From Candidatus Thorarchaeota archaeon (lineage in GTDB: Archaea > Asgardarchaeota > Thorarchaeia > Thorarchaeales > Thorarchaeaceae): 64,000 bases of DNA. Under the pieces are notes generated by a model that saw only the letters and a list, made by a program, of their open reading frames with translations, had not been told where the DNA came from and did not search any database. Location: the NCBI GenBank assembly GCA_021498125.1, contig JAIZWL010000004.1, positions 145,192-209,191 on the forward strand. The letters run 5' to 3'. The position numbers and the translations under genes are program-made. Every line of letters starts with the position of its first letter. Positions within the stretch are counted from its first letter, which is position 1. Shown piece by piece: positions 1 through 7,098 of this stretch.

Positions 1-713
1 CTGATGGCCAGCCTGAAGGCCAGTTTTTTGAGGCCCACCGTGTTCCCTGCATAGGTCGTGTTGGCACTATACACAGTGTTCCGAGTATAGTCGATGTAGA
101 TTCTCCGTTTGTCTATATCTACGGGGATCATATTCTCAGTGCGACCAGCAGAGTGCAGAATCAAGAAACAATCATCAACATCATTTTGCTCAACAAATTG
201 CTTGTATGCTGAACGATACAATAAATCCAGACTGTGAGCCACATAATACGAGTCTGTGATCTGCATAGTAAGGATAGAGAACGGAGAATTTGTCGGCCCC
301 AGAGAAAAGAACCGCACGATCATCTCTTTTCCGTGCATACTCCCCTTGAGGATCTCACGGATTTCAGCAATACCCTCCTCACGGTTCAGTTGTCGGAGGT
401 TCCGATCAAGAGATTCACCGCTTGGAACAAGATAACGAGTATGCTCAACATCGCGTGCCTGATCATAGTATCCGTCAAAATGAACAGTGTGGCCGTCGAG
501 CTTCAGGGGGATTTCCTCACCTGTCTCAATAGCCCGTTGACGAACTCGTTCAATATCAACAGGATCATCGGTCACAACAAAGACCGAGTCAGGCTCGCAA
601 AGCCTAATTGCGTCAATCAAGAACTCATGTGCCTTAGGATGTCTAATCCGACGAATCTTGTCGAGATTCTCATCATCTAAGAGCGAGGTCAGTTGGGAGA
701 GTGCTCCACTCAA
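1..713 (-). CDS. pckG: GTP-type phosphoenolpyruvate carboxykinase, N-terminal part (runs off left edge)
   Basis: About 237 residues of the N-terminal half are present; the nucleotide-binding half lies outside the window. The enzyme converts oxaloacetate and GTP to PEP, CO2 and GDP in the cytosol for gluconeogenesis. Visible family motifs on the reverse strand are FVVTDDPVDIERVR, TDSYYVAHSLDLLYR, SAGRTENMIPVDI and a NTTYAGNTVGLKKLAFRLAI segment that ends at the edge, matching archaeal GTP-PEPCKs. The probable start is TTG at 713, preceded by GTGAGG seven bases upstream; an in-frame TGA lies just before it, so no longer start is possible. A small hairpin sits in the leader. Identity is fairly sure; the start less so. 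Confidence 0.85.
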   Translation of the reverse strand, partial: MSGALSQLTSLLDDENLDKIRRIRHPKAHEFLIDAIRLCEPDSVFVVTDDPVDIERVRQRAIETGEEIPLKLDGHTVHFDGYYDQARDVEHTRYLVPSGESLDRNLRQLNREEGIAEIREILKGSMHGKEMIVRFFSLGPTNSPFSILTMQITDSYYVAHSLDLLYRSAYKQFVEQNDVDDCFLILHSAGRTENMIPVDIDKRRIYIDYTRNTVYSANTTYAGNTVGLKKLAFRLAI

Positions 714-735
714 TTTTATGCCTCACACATTGGTA

Positions 736-756
736 CTCCGGTGAGCCGTGCCGGAG
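736..756 (-). promoter_or_regulatory. Leader hairpin upstream of PEP carboxykinase
   Basis: CTCCGG and CCGGAG form a six-base stem around a nine-base loop, ending about 23 bases before the TTG start. There is no U-run on the pckG strand, so it is not an obvious terminator. A role in leader structure or regulator binding is speculation. Confidence 0.3.
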
Positions 757-837
757 GGTGTCCCAATATGTTATTTGTGGTATGGACTTTTTGCCTTATT
801 TGTAATTCGGACGCCCAAAATGGGCAATTCGACGGAC

Positions 838-1293
838 CTACGAGCGATCCTCTTGCGCGATGATATAGACCGGCCCATCATAGGAGGCTAGAGTGCGCTG
901 TGAAATATCGCTCCCGTGTTCATCAACAAGAAGCCATTCCGAATCCACCGGGCGGTCTGCAAATGGCCAACCACGTTCCAGTGTGTCGTGATAGGTCAAT
1001 TCCGGGGATCCACGGACTATGCGTTGCTCGCCTGAATTTTGGTCAAATATCGCACGAACAGATATCGCAGGATTGTGGAATCTGAAAGCGCGATCGGGGC
1101 CATATACCTTCCCATGTAGAGGACCACGCTCAAGCAACACAAACAGGGAGATCGTAGCAGCCAATACGACAGGGTAAAACAGCATTGCCGCAATGGAGCT
1201 AACGAAAAACTCTGGAATGAAGAAAAGGATAGAGAATATACTAAAAATAATACCTAAGAGAGAAACACCGACAAGTGATTGTAATTTACGCAT
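838..1293 (-). CDS. Two-TM protein with C-terminal ubiquitin-like (beta-grasp) domain, copy A
   Basis: 151 residues. Two hydrophobic helices lie near residues 8-30 and 34-53, followed by a soluble domain from about 75 to the end. That domain has a strand pair (VRAIFDQNSGEQRIVRG), a helix beginning TYHDTLERGW, and the signature WLLVDEHGSDI...LASYDGPVYII. The same layout recurs in the proteins at 2724-3227 and 3321-3914. The order beta-beta-alpha-beta with an LxxYDG turn resembles ubiquitin (LSDYNI) and the YukD-like group. There is no C-terminal diglycine; it ends EDRS, so conjugation is unlikely. It would sit in the membrane with the domain on one face. The fold is inferred from pattern, not from a search. 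Confidence 0.6.
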   Translation of the reverse strand: MRKLQSLVGVSLLGIIFSIFSILFFIPEFFVSSIAAMLFYPVVLAATISLFVLLERGPLHGKVYGPDRAFRFHNPAISVRAIFDQNSGEQRIVRGSPELTYHDTLERGWPFADRPVDSEWLLVDEHGSDISQRTLASYDGPVYIIAQEDRS

Positions 1294-1534
1294 TTGATAA
1301 ATCTTCTATGAAAACAGTAGTATTCTAGTGTTATAGACTATAGGACGGAGGCAAAATCGGATCATTTCATCAAAAATAGCGAAACTGGAGCCGTATTGGC
1401 CAGCCAGCATAACAGCTGCTGCTTCAATAGTTCAGCAAGTTGACTCTATCACCTTATTCCTCTGAACCATATTATACCGAAGCGATGAATTATTAGGTGG
1501 AAGCATTTGTGTCCATTTGAGGCGAATTTTGAAA

Positions 1535-2599
1535 ATGGACCCACGAGTTGCCGAACATGCAAGGATAATTGTTGAGTGGAGCGCTGAGATCAAGAAAGGC
1601 GATAAGGTCATCATCCGAGCCACTCCTGAAACTCAAGAACTGGTTGTCGCACTGAACCGTGAGCTCGCACGGGTAGGAGCGCATCCTGTAACATTAATGG
1701 AGTTGGAAGAGGCATCAAGAGCATATATTGATGCAGCAAGTGAAGAGACCCTTCAAGAAATACCAGACCATGTAAAGGCTCTATACGAGAATAGCGATGC
1801 GATTGTCATGATCCGATCCCCGGCCAATACAAGAGCGATGGCTGGAGCAGATCAGAGAAAATTGGTCACTCTCAGTAAAGCGATGCGACCGATGTCCAAC
1901 GTCATTCTCTCTAAACGATGGACCGTGACTGTCCACCCATGCAACTCTCTTGCACAACAGGCCAACATGAGCCTTGAAGAATACAGGGACTTCGTATACG
2001 GTGCCACTCTCCTTGATTGGAAAGAAGAGAGCAAATTGATGTATGTCCTCAAGGAACATTTGGAGCGCCACAGCGATGTCAGATTCGTCGGCCCTGAAAC
2101 CGATCTCTATGCAAAGACCGAAGGCAGGATTTGGATCGCGTCTGACGGCAAACACAACCTTCCAAGTGGTGAGGTCTTCACCGCACCTATAGAGGACACC
2201 GTGGAAGGCAAGATCTTTTTCGATATCCCATTCATGCAGAGGGGCAAGGTCATTCAGGGAGTCCGCCTGACATTTGAGAAGGGAGAGGTTGTCGATTTCT
2301 CAGCAGAAAAAGAAGAGGCCACCTTGAAATCGATCATCGAGACCGATGAGGGATCCCGTAGACTCGGTGAGATGGCAATAGGGACTAACCGAGGAATCCA
2401 GAAGTACACCCTTAACATGCTCTTTGATGAGAAGATCGGTGACACTATTCATTGTGCACTCGGCAATGCATACAAAGAATGCAACGGCCGTAATGAGAGT
2501 GCCGTACATGTTGACATGATAAAGAGCATGAAAGAAGGCGAGGTCATCGCTGGCGACGAAGTGATCTACTCCAAAGGCAAGTACCTCTGGGAAATGTAA
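1535..2599 (+). CDS. M29-family metallo-aminopeptidase
   Basis: 354 residues from ATG 1535; GAGG lies 12 bases upstream and an in-frame TTG at 1517 is an alternative. It removes N-terminal amino acids from peptides in the cytosol using a two-metal centre. Family features seen are LPSGEVFTAP, with the metal-ligand glutamate, at about 217-226, GEMAIGTN near 280, FDEKIGDTIHCALG near 300 and SAVHVDMI near 325. Length is near the usual 360-410 of thermophilic aminopeptidases (AmpS/AmpT). It lies alone between two copies of the ubiquitin-like membrane proteins, transcribed in the opposite direction, so it appears to have been inserted into or to split that cluster. A strong hairpin follows the stop. 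Confidence 0.85.
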   Translation: MDPRVAEHARIIVEWSAEIKKGDKVIIRATPETQELVVALNRELARVGAHPVTLMELEEASRAYIDAASEETLQEIPDHVKALYENSDAIVMIRSPANTRAMAGADQRKLVTLSKAMRPMSNVILSKRWTVTVHPCNSLAQQANMSLEEYRDFVYGATLLDWKEESKLMYVLKEHLERHSDVRFVGPETDLYAKTEGRIWIASDGKHNLPSGEVFTAPIEDTVEGKIFFDIPFMQRGKVIQGVRLTFEKGEVVDFSAEKEEATLKSIIETDEGSRRLGEMAIGTNRGIQKYTLNMLFDEKIGDTIHCALGNAYKECNGRNESAVHVDMIKSMKEGEVIAGDEVIYSKGKYLWEM

Positions 2600-2620
2600 G
2601 GCAAGTAGTTTCTCTACTGT

Positions 2621-2644
2621 GACGGGGAGACTTGTCTTCCCGTC
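2621..2644 (+). terminator. Hairpin after the M29 aminopeptidase
   Basis: GACGGG pairs with CCCGTC and the stem continues inward to about ten pairs. It follows the stop by 21 bases. There is no downstream T-run, so it could be an RNA end-stabilising hairpin instead of a true terminator. Confidence 0.35.
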
Positions 2645-2723
2645 CCCACTCCACTGACCAATCTACTAAGCAGTATCATCACATATGATCAGAGTTGCCG
2701 AACTTGATCAGACTGCCCGATAT

Positions 2724-3227
2724 TTATATTAAAGTAATATATGCGGGACCATCATATGATGCCAATGGCGCATTTGTGATATTCTCACCATGAGCATCAT
2801 AGACGTTCCAATGTGCATGACGAGCAATTCTGGAAAAAGTCCAATACTCCAAGAGCGCCTCACGAAAAGTCGTCTCGGGTGAACCGTGGATAAGAATCTC
2901 ATCCCCAGAGACTTTGTCAATAACAAAACGGTGCAGAACTGACATGTCCATTTCTGGGAACTTGAGAAACTCATGGACATATTCCCGATCCACATCCACT
3001 TCTATCGGTGGCGTGGATGTAATATATCGAGAATCTACGTCGTAAAAAAACTCCAGAAACAATTCAAGAACTGTAAAATAACCAATAACAAGCGCGATTA
3101 AGATGCCCAGGTTAATATTCGAACCACTAACTATGAATGCCAAAGCTATCAGAATAACAAGTGGGGAAAGCATCATAGCAATGCAAGTCGCATCATACTC
3201 GAAGGTTTCCGACAACGATTGCACCAC
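2724..3227 (-). CDS. Two-TM protein with C-terminal ubiquitin-like (beta-grasp) domain, copy B
   Basis: 167 residues. TM helices lie at about 16-36 and 40-60, then a charged linker, then a domain from residue 97: LHRFVIDKVSGDEILIHGSP, helix TTFREALLEYWTF, and WNVYDAHGENI...LASYDGPAYITLI. It is closely related to copy C and more distantly to copy A. The conserved tryptophan, the D-x-x-G turn and the L-x-x-[YF]-D-G motif correspond to the third to fifth strands of ubiquitin-like folds. It ends directly after the last strand, with no tail and no diglycine. Gene order with copies C and D on the same strand suggests joint expression, although a terminator separates B from C. Confidence 0.6.
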   Translation of the reverse strand: MVQSLSETFEYDATCIAMMLSPLVILIALAFIVSGSNINLGILIALVIGYFTVLELFLEFFYDVDSRYITSTPPIEVDVDREYVHEFLKFPEMDMSVLHRFVIDKVSGDEILIHGSPETTFREALLEYWTFSRIARHAHWNVYDAHGENITNAPLASYDGPAYITLI

Positions 3228-3287
3228 CGTATACGATACTACTCGTAATCAGCCAAGGTTTTACCAAGTTCTTGATCACTAGGCATT

Positions 3288-3321
3288 AGAAAAAAAACCG
3301 TGCCGGGAACTGCTTCCCGGC
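3288..3321 (-). terminator. Intrinsic-type terminator after copy C
   Basis: GCCGGGAA/TTCCCGGC, an eight-base perfect stem with a CTGC loop at 3302-3321, is followed on the reverse strand by a run of eight T. It overlaps the first base pair of the copy C stop codon. Confidence 0.75.
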
Positions 3322-3914
3322 TAATCATAGTACTCGACACTTGAATCAAGACTGGAATAGTCCGCTTCACTCGACTCCGGTGTATCAACAGGTAGATCGC
3401 CTACTATACGAATTTTCGCAATCCCGTCAAAGAGCGAGAGTGATGAATCGGAGATGTCATTCCCACGTTCATCTGTGATGATCCAGTTTGATCCTCGGTC
3501 AATCTGAGAGAAACCCCAATACTTTCGAACCGCATCCCGAAATGTTGTATTATCACGTCCATGAACCACTATCTCCTCTTTCGTTGCGGGATCGACAATC
3601 ACACGATGGATTGTAGAAGTGTCAACACTGTGATAAGCTCCCTCCGGAGATTTGTCCATTTGCTCGTCCAGAGCTTCATCAACATCAAAGTGACCTAATC
3701 TACTATATCGGTAATACACCGTTTGCCGAATGCGAACCGCATTGGTCAGATGATCAGAGGTTGCATTAACGCAGATCAGCATGGACGAAAAAATCAATAA
3801 TCCAACACTTAGATATCCAAGTGGACTATTTTTCAAGACGCCTGCTATAATTATTGTGACAAAACCAAGTATGCACAATAGTGATCCTATTCCATAGATG
3901 AAGTTCTTCCCCAA
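3321..3914 (-). CDS. Two-TM protein with ubiquitin-like domain and acidic tail, copy C
   Basis: 197 residues. TM helices at about 7-26 and 30-50 are followed by a linker containing DVDEALDEQMDKSPEG and then the domain IHRVIVDPATKEEIVVHG, helix TTFRDAVRKYW, and NWIITDERGNDI...LSLFDGIAKIRIV. This is the clearest ubiquitin-like pattern of the four. A 29-residue acidic, serine-rich tail follows and ends SSVEYYD; copy D ends QEVECYD, so the last residues may be a shared sorting or binding signal. No diglycine is present. The function is unknown; a membrane-tethered adaptor is a guess. Confidence 0.62.
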   Translation of the reverse strand: MGKNFIYGIGSLLCILGFVTIIIAGVLKNSPLGYLSVGLLIFSSMLICVNATSDHLTNAVRIRQTVYYRYSRLGHFDVDEALDEQMDKSPEGAYHSVDTSTIHRVIVDPATKEEIVVHGRDNTTFRDAVRKYWGFSQIDRGSNWIITDERGNDISDSSLSLFDGIAKIRIVGDLPVDTPESSEADYSSLDSSVEYYD

Positions 3915-4129
3915 AGTACTCTTTCTCCTTTCTTACATTATCTCAAATCAATACCTCTTTTATGAAAGTTCAACCAGAAAAATAATGTGGTGTTGTGGAG
4001 AGCAAATGGGTCAATGTAAACGATTGGAGAAAATCGCTGTGCATCTATGCGTAGAGGTGAATGGTTGATAATCGGGCTTCGGTCCAACCTCTGCCAAGTG
4101 TGTTTAACATCAAGTCCAAAGACAAAATC

Positions 4130-4177
4130 CTTCTGCCATAAAATAGTAAAAAAGGGCGGGGAAAATAGGCCCCGCCC
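4130..4177 (-). terminator. Intrinsic-type terminator after copy D
   Basis: GGGCGGGG (4154-4161) pairs with CCCCGCCC (4170-4177). On the reverse strand the stem is followed by TTTTTTACTATTTTA. The 3915-4193 interval otherwise shows no coding potential that I trust. Confidence 0.75.
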
Positions 4178-4193
4178 ACGACTGCCTCCCATA

Positions 4194-4766
4194 TTAGTCA
4201 TAGCACTCTACCTCTTGGCTACGACCAGAATAGACGGTCTCAAATGGTCCTACAAACAAGTCCGGCCATATCTCCTCCTCTGAACCAATTGATGCGTTCC
4301 CCAAGGGTGATGAGAGTAGAGAATTGGTGGTGACCTTCTCTCGCCCATCGGTAATTCTCCAAATAGACCTGCGGACATTCTCTTGAGAGATCGTGTTTTC
4401 ATTATCATTGACAGAAGACTCGTCGTTGATCAGATGATAAGCAATAGTACGGTGCAACATTGAAAGACATTCATCACGATAAACACTCAGAGGGCCTTTC
4501 TCTGTGGTGGGTATTAGATTACAAGATGTATAGGAGGTCTCAGTCAACTGGCGTGCAAAAATAGGGACCGAAAATATGCGAGATTCTACAATGGTTTTGG
4601 ACACTGCCAGCAAGGATGTGATAAGAACGAGACCGACTCCTAAATAGAAAAACAGAAGCGCCTCTGAAAGTGTAATAACGATCAGAGAGAGGAACACCAA
4701 TAGCACTGTGTCTATGGTAATCCCGTGAAGCGCGGCGTTTCCCACAATGTTGCACCAGTTTTTCAT
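4194..4766 (-). CDS. Two-TM protein, divergent copy D of the ubiquitin-like set
   Basis: 190 residues from ATG 4766. A longer reading back to 4952 would overlap the divergent flavoprotein gene and adds a segment unlike the paralogs. Two TM helices lie near 20-40 and 42-62. The linker and the start of the domain (LSMLHRTIAYHL) match copies B and C, and IWRITDGREKVTTNSLLSS matches the WxxxDxxG signature. The intervening strand and the YDG motif are lost, so the fold may be degraded. The C-terminal QEVECYD resembles the end of copy C. It is the first gene of the B-C-D group in the transcribed direction. Function unknown. Confidence 0.5.
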   Translation of the reverse strand: MKNWCNIVGNAALHGITIDTVLLVFLSLIVITLSEALLFFYLGVGLVLITSLLAVSKTIVESRIFSVPIFARQLTETSYTSCNLIPTTEKGPLSVYRDECLSMLHRTIAYHLINDESSVNDNENTISQENVRRSIWRITDGREKVTTNSLLSSPLGNASIGSEEEIWPDLFVGPFETVYSGRSQEVECYD

Positions 4767-4887
4767 ACGTAACGAATCTTTATAACTTTTGTGAGAAAGT
4801 GAAAAGTCATTTCTGTGTTTGGTTAGACGCTCTTTTGGACAATAGAGATAAGGCCTGTCGCACTTATAAATAAGGCAAGGAGATCGT

Positions 4888-5391
4888 ATGACACGGGACT
4901 TCAAGTACATAGAGAAACAAATTCGGAAGAAGACATTTGGGATCATTGGCACTGTCGATGAAAAAAATAGACCTCATACAACAGGAGTACTCTATGGCGT
5001 ATCACATCCGAGTGAGCCGTTTGCTATCTACGTTGCGACGGGAGCCGCATACAAGAAGACAAGGAACATTCGACAAAATCATAATGTGTCGTTTGCAATA
5101 CCGTTCCCACATCACGCACTCTGGTTTGTGCCAGCATCAATGATCTTTTTTCAGGGAATTGCGGAGATCTTGCCTCCGAATGATGAGGCTGCAAGAAGAG
5201 CGTTCTCAACAAAATGGATTCTGCGAGGTAACATCAAGATGGGCGAGGAAAACGAGATGAATGCGGTCTTTATCAGGGTCAGGCCAATCGAGAAAATCCA
5301 TGTGTTCGGTGTGGGAATCAGTATGATGAGGATGATGAGAAACGCAGAAGAGGGAGTTTATTCAGTTCGTGTCCCCAAGGACAGGACGTAA
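4888..5391 (+). CDS. FMN-binding split-barrel protein (pyridoxamine 5'-phosphate oxidase-like)
   Basis: 167 residues with a strong AGGAG six bases before the ATG. The N-terminal KTFGIIGTVDEKNRPHTTGVLYGV and KKTRNIRQNHNVSFAIPF are typical of the PNPOx-like flavin reductase barrel, in which the lysine-arginine segment contacts FMN. It is probably a cytosolic dimeric flavoprotein; the substrate cannot be told. Residues TGVLYGV replace the usual P-x-x-x region of true PdxH, so B6 synthesis is not implied. The cobalamin adenosyltransferase gene begins 38 bases downstream on the same strand. A flavin-based Co(II) reductase role for the transferase is possible but only by neighbourhood. Confidence 0.75.
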   Translation: MTRDFKYIEKQIRKKTFGIIGTVDEKNRPHTTGVLYGVSHPSEPFAIYVATGAAYKKTRNIRQNHNVSFAIPFPHHALWFVPASMIFFQGIAEILPPNDEAARRAFSTKWILRGNIKMGEENEMNAVFIRVRPIEKIHVFGVGISMMRMMRNAEEGVYSVRVPKDRT

Positions 5392-5428
5392 ATCATTAAG
5401 GGATACATCAACAGAACTAGTACGGACG

Positions 5429-5971
5429 ATGAAAACTATGGCAAGGCGAATTTACACACGCAATGGTGATGACGGGACTACAAGACTTCTCTCGGGAGAA
5501 GAGATCGCAAAGGATAGTGTCCACGTTGAAGCATACGGAACCGTGGATGAACTCATGGCGGTCCTTGGTGTCGCAAAAGTATTTGCACAGAAACGGCTTG
5601 CGGACTATATTCAGTCTATCCAAGCAAGTCTCTCAAACATAGCAGCCGAACTGGCAGTGGATCCAACAACTGGAACGGACATCCTCTCAAAGATCCCCAG
5701 AATCTCGGCAGAAGATGTTGAGGAACTGGAACATATTGCTGATGAACTGTCCGAGGAATTACCGCCACTCTCCAAGTTCATCATCCCCGGTGGGACCAAA
5801 GCTGCGTCATTTCTCCATCAAGCAAGGACTGTTTGCAGAAGAGCAGAACGTCGAGTAGTTGCCATGAGGAAAGACTACAAGATCAATCAAGAGATCATCA
5901 AATACCTGAACAGACTCTCGGATCTTCTGTTTGTGATGAGCAGACATGCAAATCTTGGCCATGAAGAATGA
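5429..5971 (+). CDS. Cob(I)alamin adenosyltransferase, PduO type
   Basis: 180 residues from ATG 5429 (a second ATG at 5438 is equally plausible; upstream in-frame codons would overlap the flavoprotein gene). It transfers the adenosyl group of ATP to Co(I) corrinoid to make coenzyme B12. Seen are the N-terminal ATP site YTRNGDDGTTRL, VEAYGTVDELMAVLG, FIIPGGTKAASFLHQART, CRRAERRVVAM and YLNRLSDLLFVMSR, in the order and spacing of the family, with the usual length. It lies between a flavoprotein and a diaminopentanoate dehydrogenase-like gene, consistent with supplying cofactor for a B12-dependent mutase encoded elsewhere. Confidence 0.92.
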   Translation: MKTMARRIYTRNGDDGTTRLLSGEEIAKDSVHVEAYGTVDELMAVLGVAKVFAQKRLADYIQSIQASLSNIAAELAVDPTTGTDILSKIPRISAEDVEELEHIADELSEELPPLSKFIIPGGTKAASFLHQARTVCRRAERRVVAMRKDYKINQEIIKYLNRLSDLLFVMSRHANLGHEE

Positions 5972-6050
5972 GAGCATATTGCGTGCATCCCATTGATTCA
6001 AGTAGGAGATACATAGTCTTAACGGCATATAGAATTTAGAGGTCACACTC

Positions 6051-7079
6051 ATGGGAGAACCATTTAGAGTCTTGCAGGTTGGTCTTGGCTCAATAGGTGT
6101 CAAGATCGCGGAGAACATCATTAGAAGAGAGAATCTAGAACTCAAGGCAGTAGTCGATATAAGTCCGGATCTGAGAGGACAGACCGTTGAAGGCCTACTC
6201 TCGATCCAAGAGGACACAAGGACACCCATCTATGGAGACCTCCAAGAGGCGATCGATGCCATTGGCCCTGTTGATGCAGCATTAGTTGCGACTTCATCAT
6301 CATTGAAGACTGTGGCCCCCACGATTAAGACCTGCCTCGAGGCCGGAATGGATGTTGTATCGATCTGCGAACAGCTCTCATTCCCACATACGCGATACCC
6401 TGAGATCTCAAAGGACTTGGACGAGACCGCAAAGAAAACAGAGAGATCGGTCCTTGGGACCGGAATCAATCCCGGATTTCTCATGGACACGCTTCCAATT
6501 CTACTATCTGCACCTATCAAGCATGTCGATTCAATTAGAGTGACACGAGTCATCAACTCTAGCAAGAGAAGAAAATCATTCCAGCTGAAGATCGGCACGG
6601 GTATGACGGTCGAACAGTTTCGTGATGCCATTAGCACCGGGAAGATAACGGGACATGTAGGTCTCAGTGAATCGCTCTGGATGGTAAATGCGGCATTGAA
6701 TCTTGGACTTGATGAGATCGTGGAGATCCCACCAGAGCCCGTGCTCACGGAGAAAGAGGTCACCACGCCAATCGTGTCGGTCAAGAAGGGAGATGTCATT
6801 GGACTCAAGAGTGTTGGTCTTGGAAAGAGAAATGGTGAGACCATTGTGACTCTCGATTTTACTGCGCATGCAGGGGCTGAACCCGAGTATGACGCTGTTG
6901 AGATCAACGGGGAACCAAGCATCACTCAACGGATCGAGGGCGGAGTCCACGGGGATAACGGTACGATAGCAATGGCACTGAACATGATCCCGCTGGTCAT
7001 CAGAGCCGCACCCGGTCTCTACACCATGAAGGATCTCCCGTGTCCCAGAAACACCGAACGACTCTGGCGCGATGAGTGA
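6051..7079 (+). CDS. Dihydrodipicolinate reductase-fold dehydrogenase, 2,4-diaminopentanoate dehydrogenase-like
   Basis: 342 residues; GAGG lies seven bases before the ATG. An N-terminal Rossmann domain is shown by VLQVGLGSIGVKIAENI, with ALVATSSSLKTVAPTIKTCLEAGMDVVSICEQL near 85-115. The segment LGTGINPGFLMDTLPI is typical of the Ord/DapB-like family that oxidatively deaminates 2,4-diaminopentanoate in ornithine fermentation. The neighbours are a cobalamin adenosyltransferase upstream and a class III aminotransferase 19 bases downstream, which support a B12-linked diamino acid route. No ornithine 4,5-aminomutase genes are in this window, so the exact substrate is uncertain; 3,5-diaminohexanoate or another amino acid is possible. 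Confidence 0.75.
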   Translation: MGEPFRVLQVGLGSIGVKIAENIIRRENLELKAVVDISPDLRGQTVEGLLSIQEDTRTPIYGDLQEAIDAIGPVDAALVATSSSLKTVAPTIKTCLEAGMDVVSICEQLSFPHTRYPEISKDLDETAKKTERSVLGTGINPGFLMDTLPILLSAPIKHVDSIRVTRVINSSKRRKSFQLKIGTGMTVEQFRDAISTGKITGHVGLSESLWMVNAALNLGLDEIVEIPPEPVLTEKEVTTPIVSVKKGDVIGLKSVGLGKRNGETIVTLDFTAHAGAEPEYDAVEINGEPSITQRIEGGVHGDNGTIAMALNMIPLVIRAAPGLYTMKDLPCPRNTERLWRDE

Positions 7080-7098
7080 GAGGTAGGAGATAGAGAAT

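Noticed and set aside
234..680. Open frame on the + strand inside the PEP carboxykinase region
   Set aside because: It is the antisense shadow of the pckG reading frame, which carries clear family motifs on the reverse strand.
4767..4952. Longer N terminus for ubiquitin-like copy D
   Set aside because: It would overlap the divergent flavoprotein start and adds a Cys/Tyr-rich stretch not found in the paralogs.
6230..6925. Long reverse-strand frame inside the dehydrogenase gene
   Set aside because: Composition (Ser, Val, Ile rich, no motifs) and full overlap with a well-supported gene show that it is a shadow.
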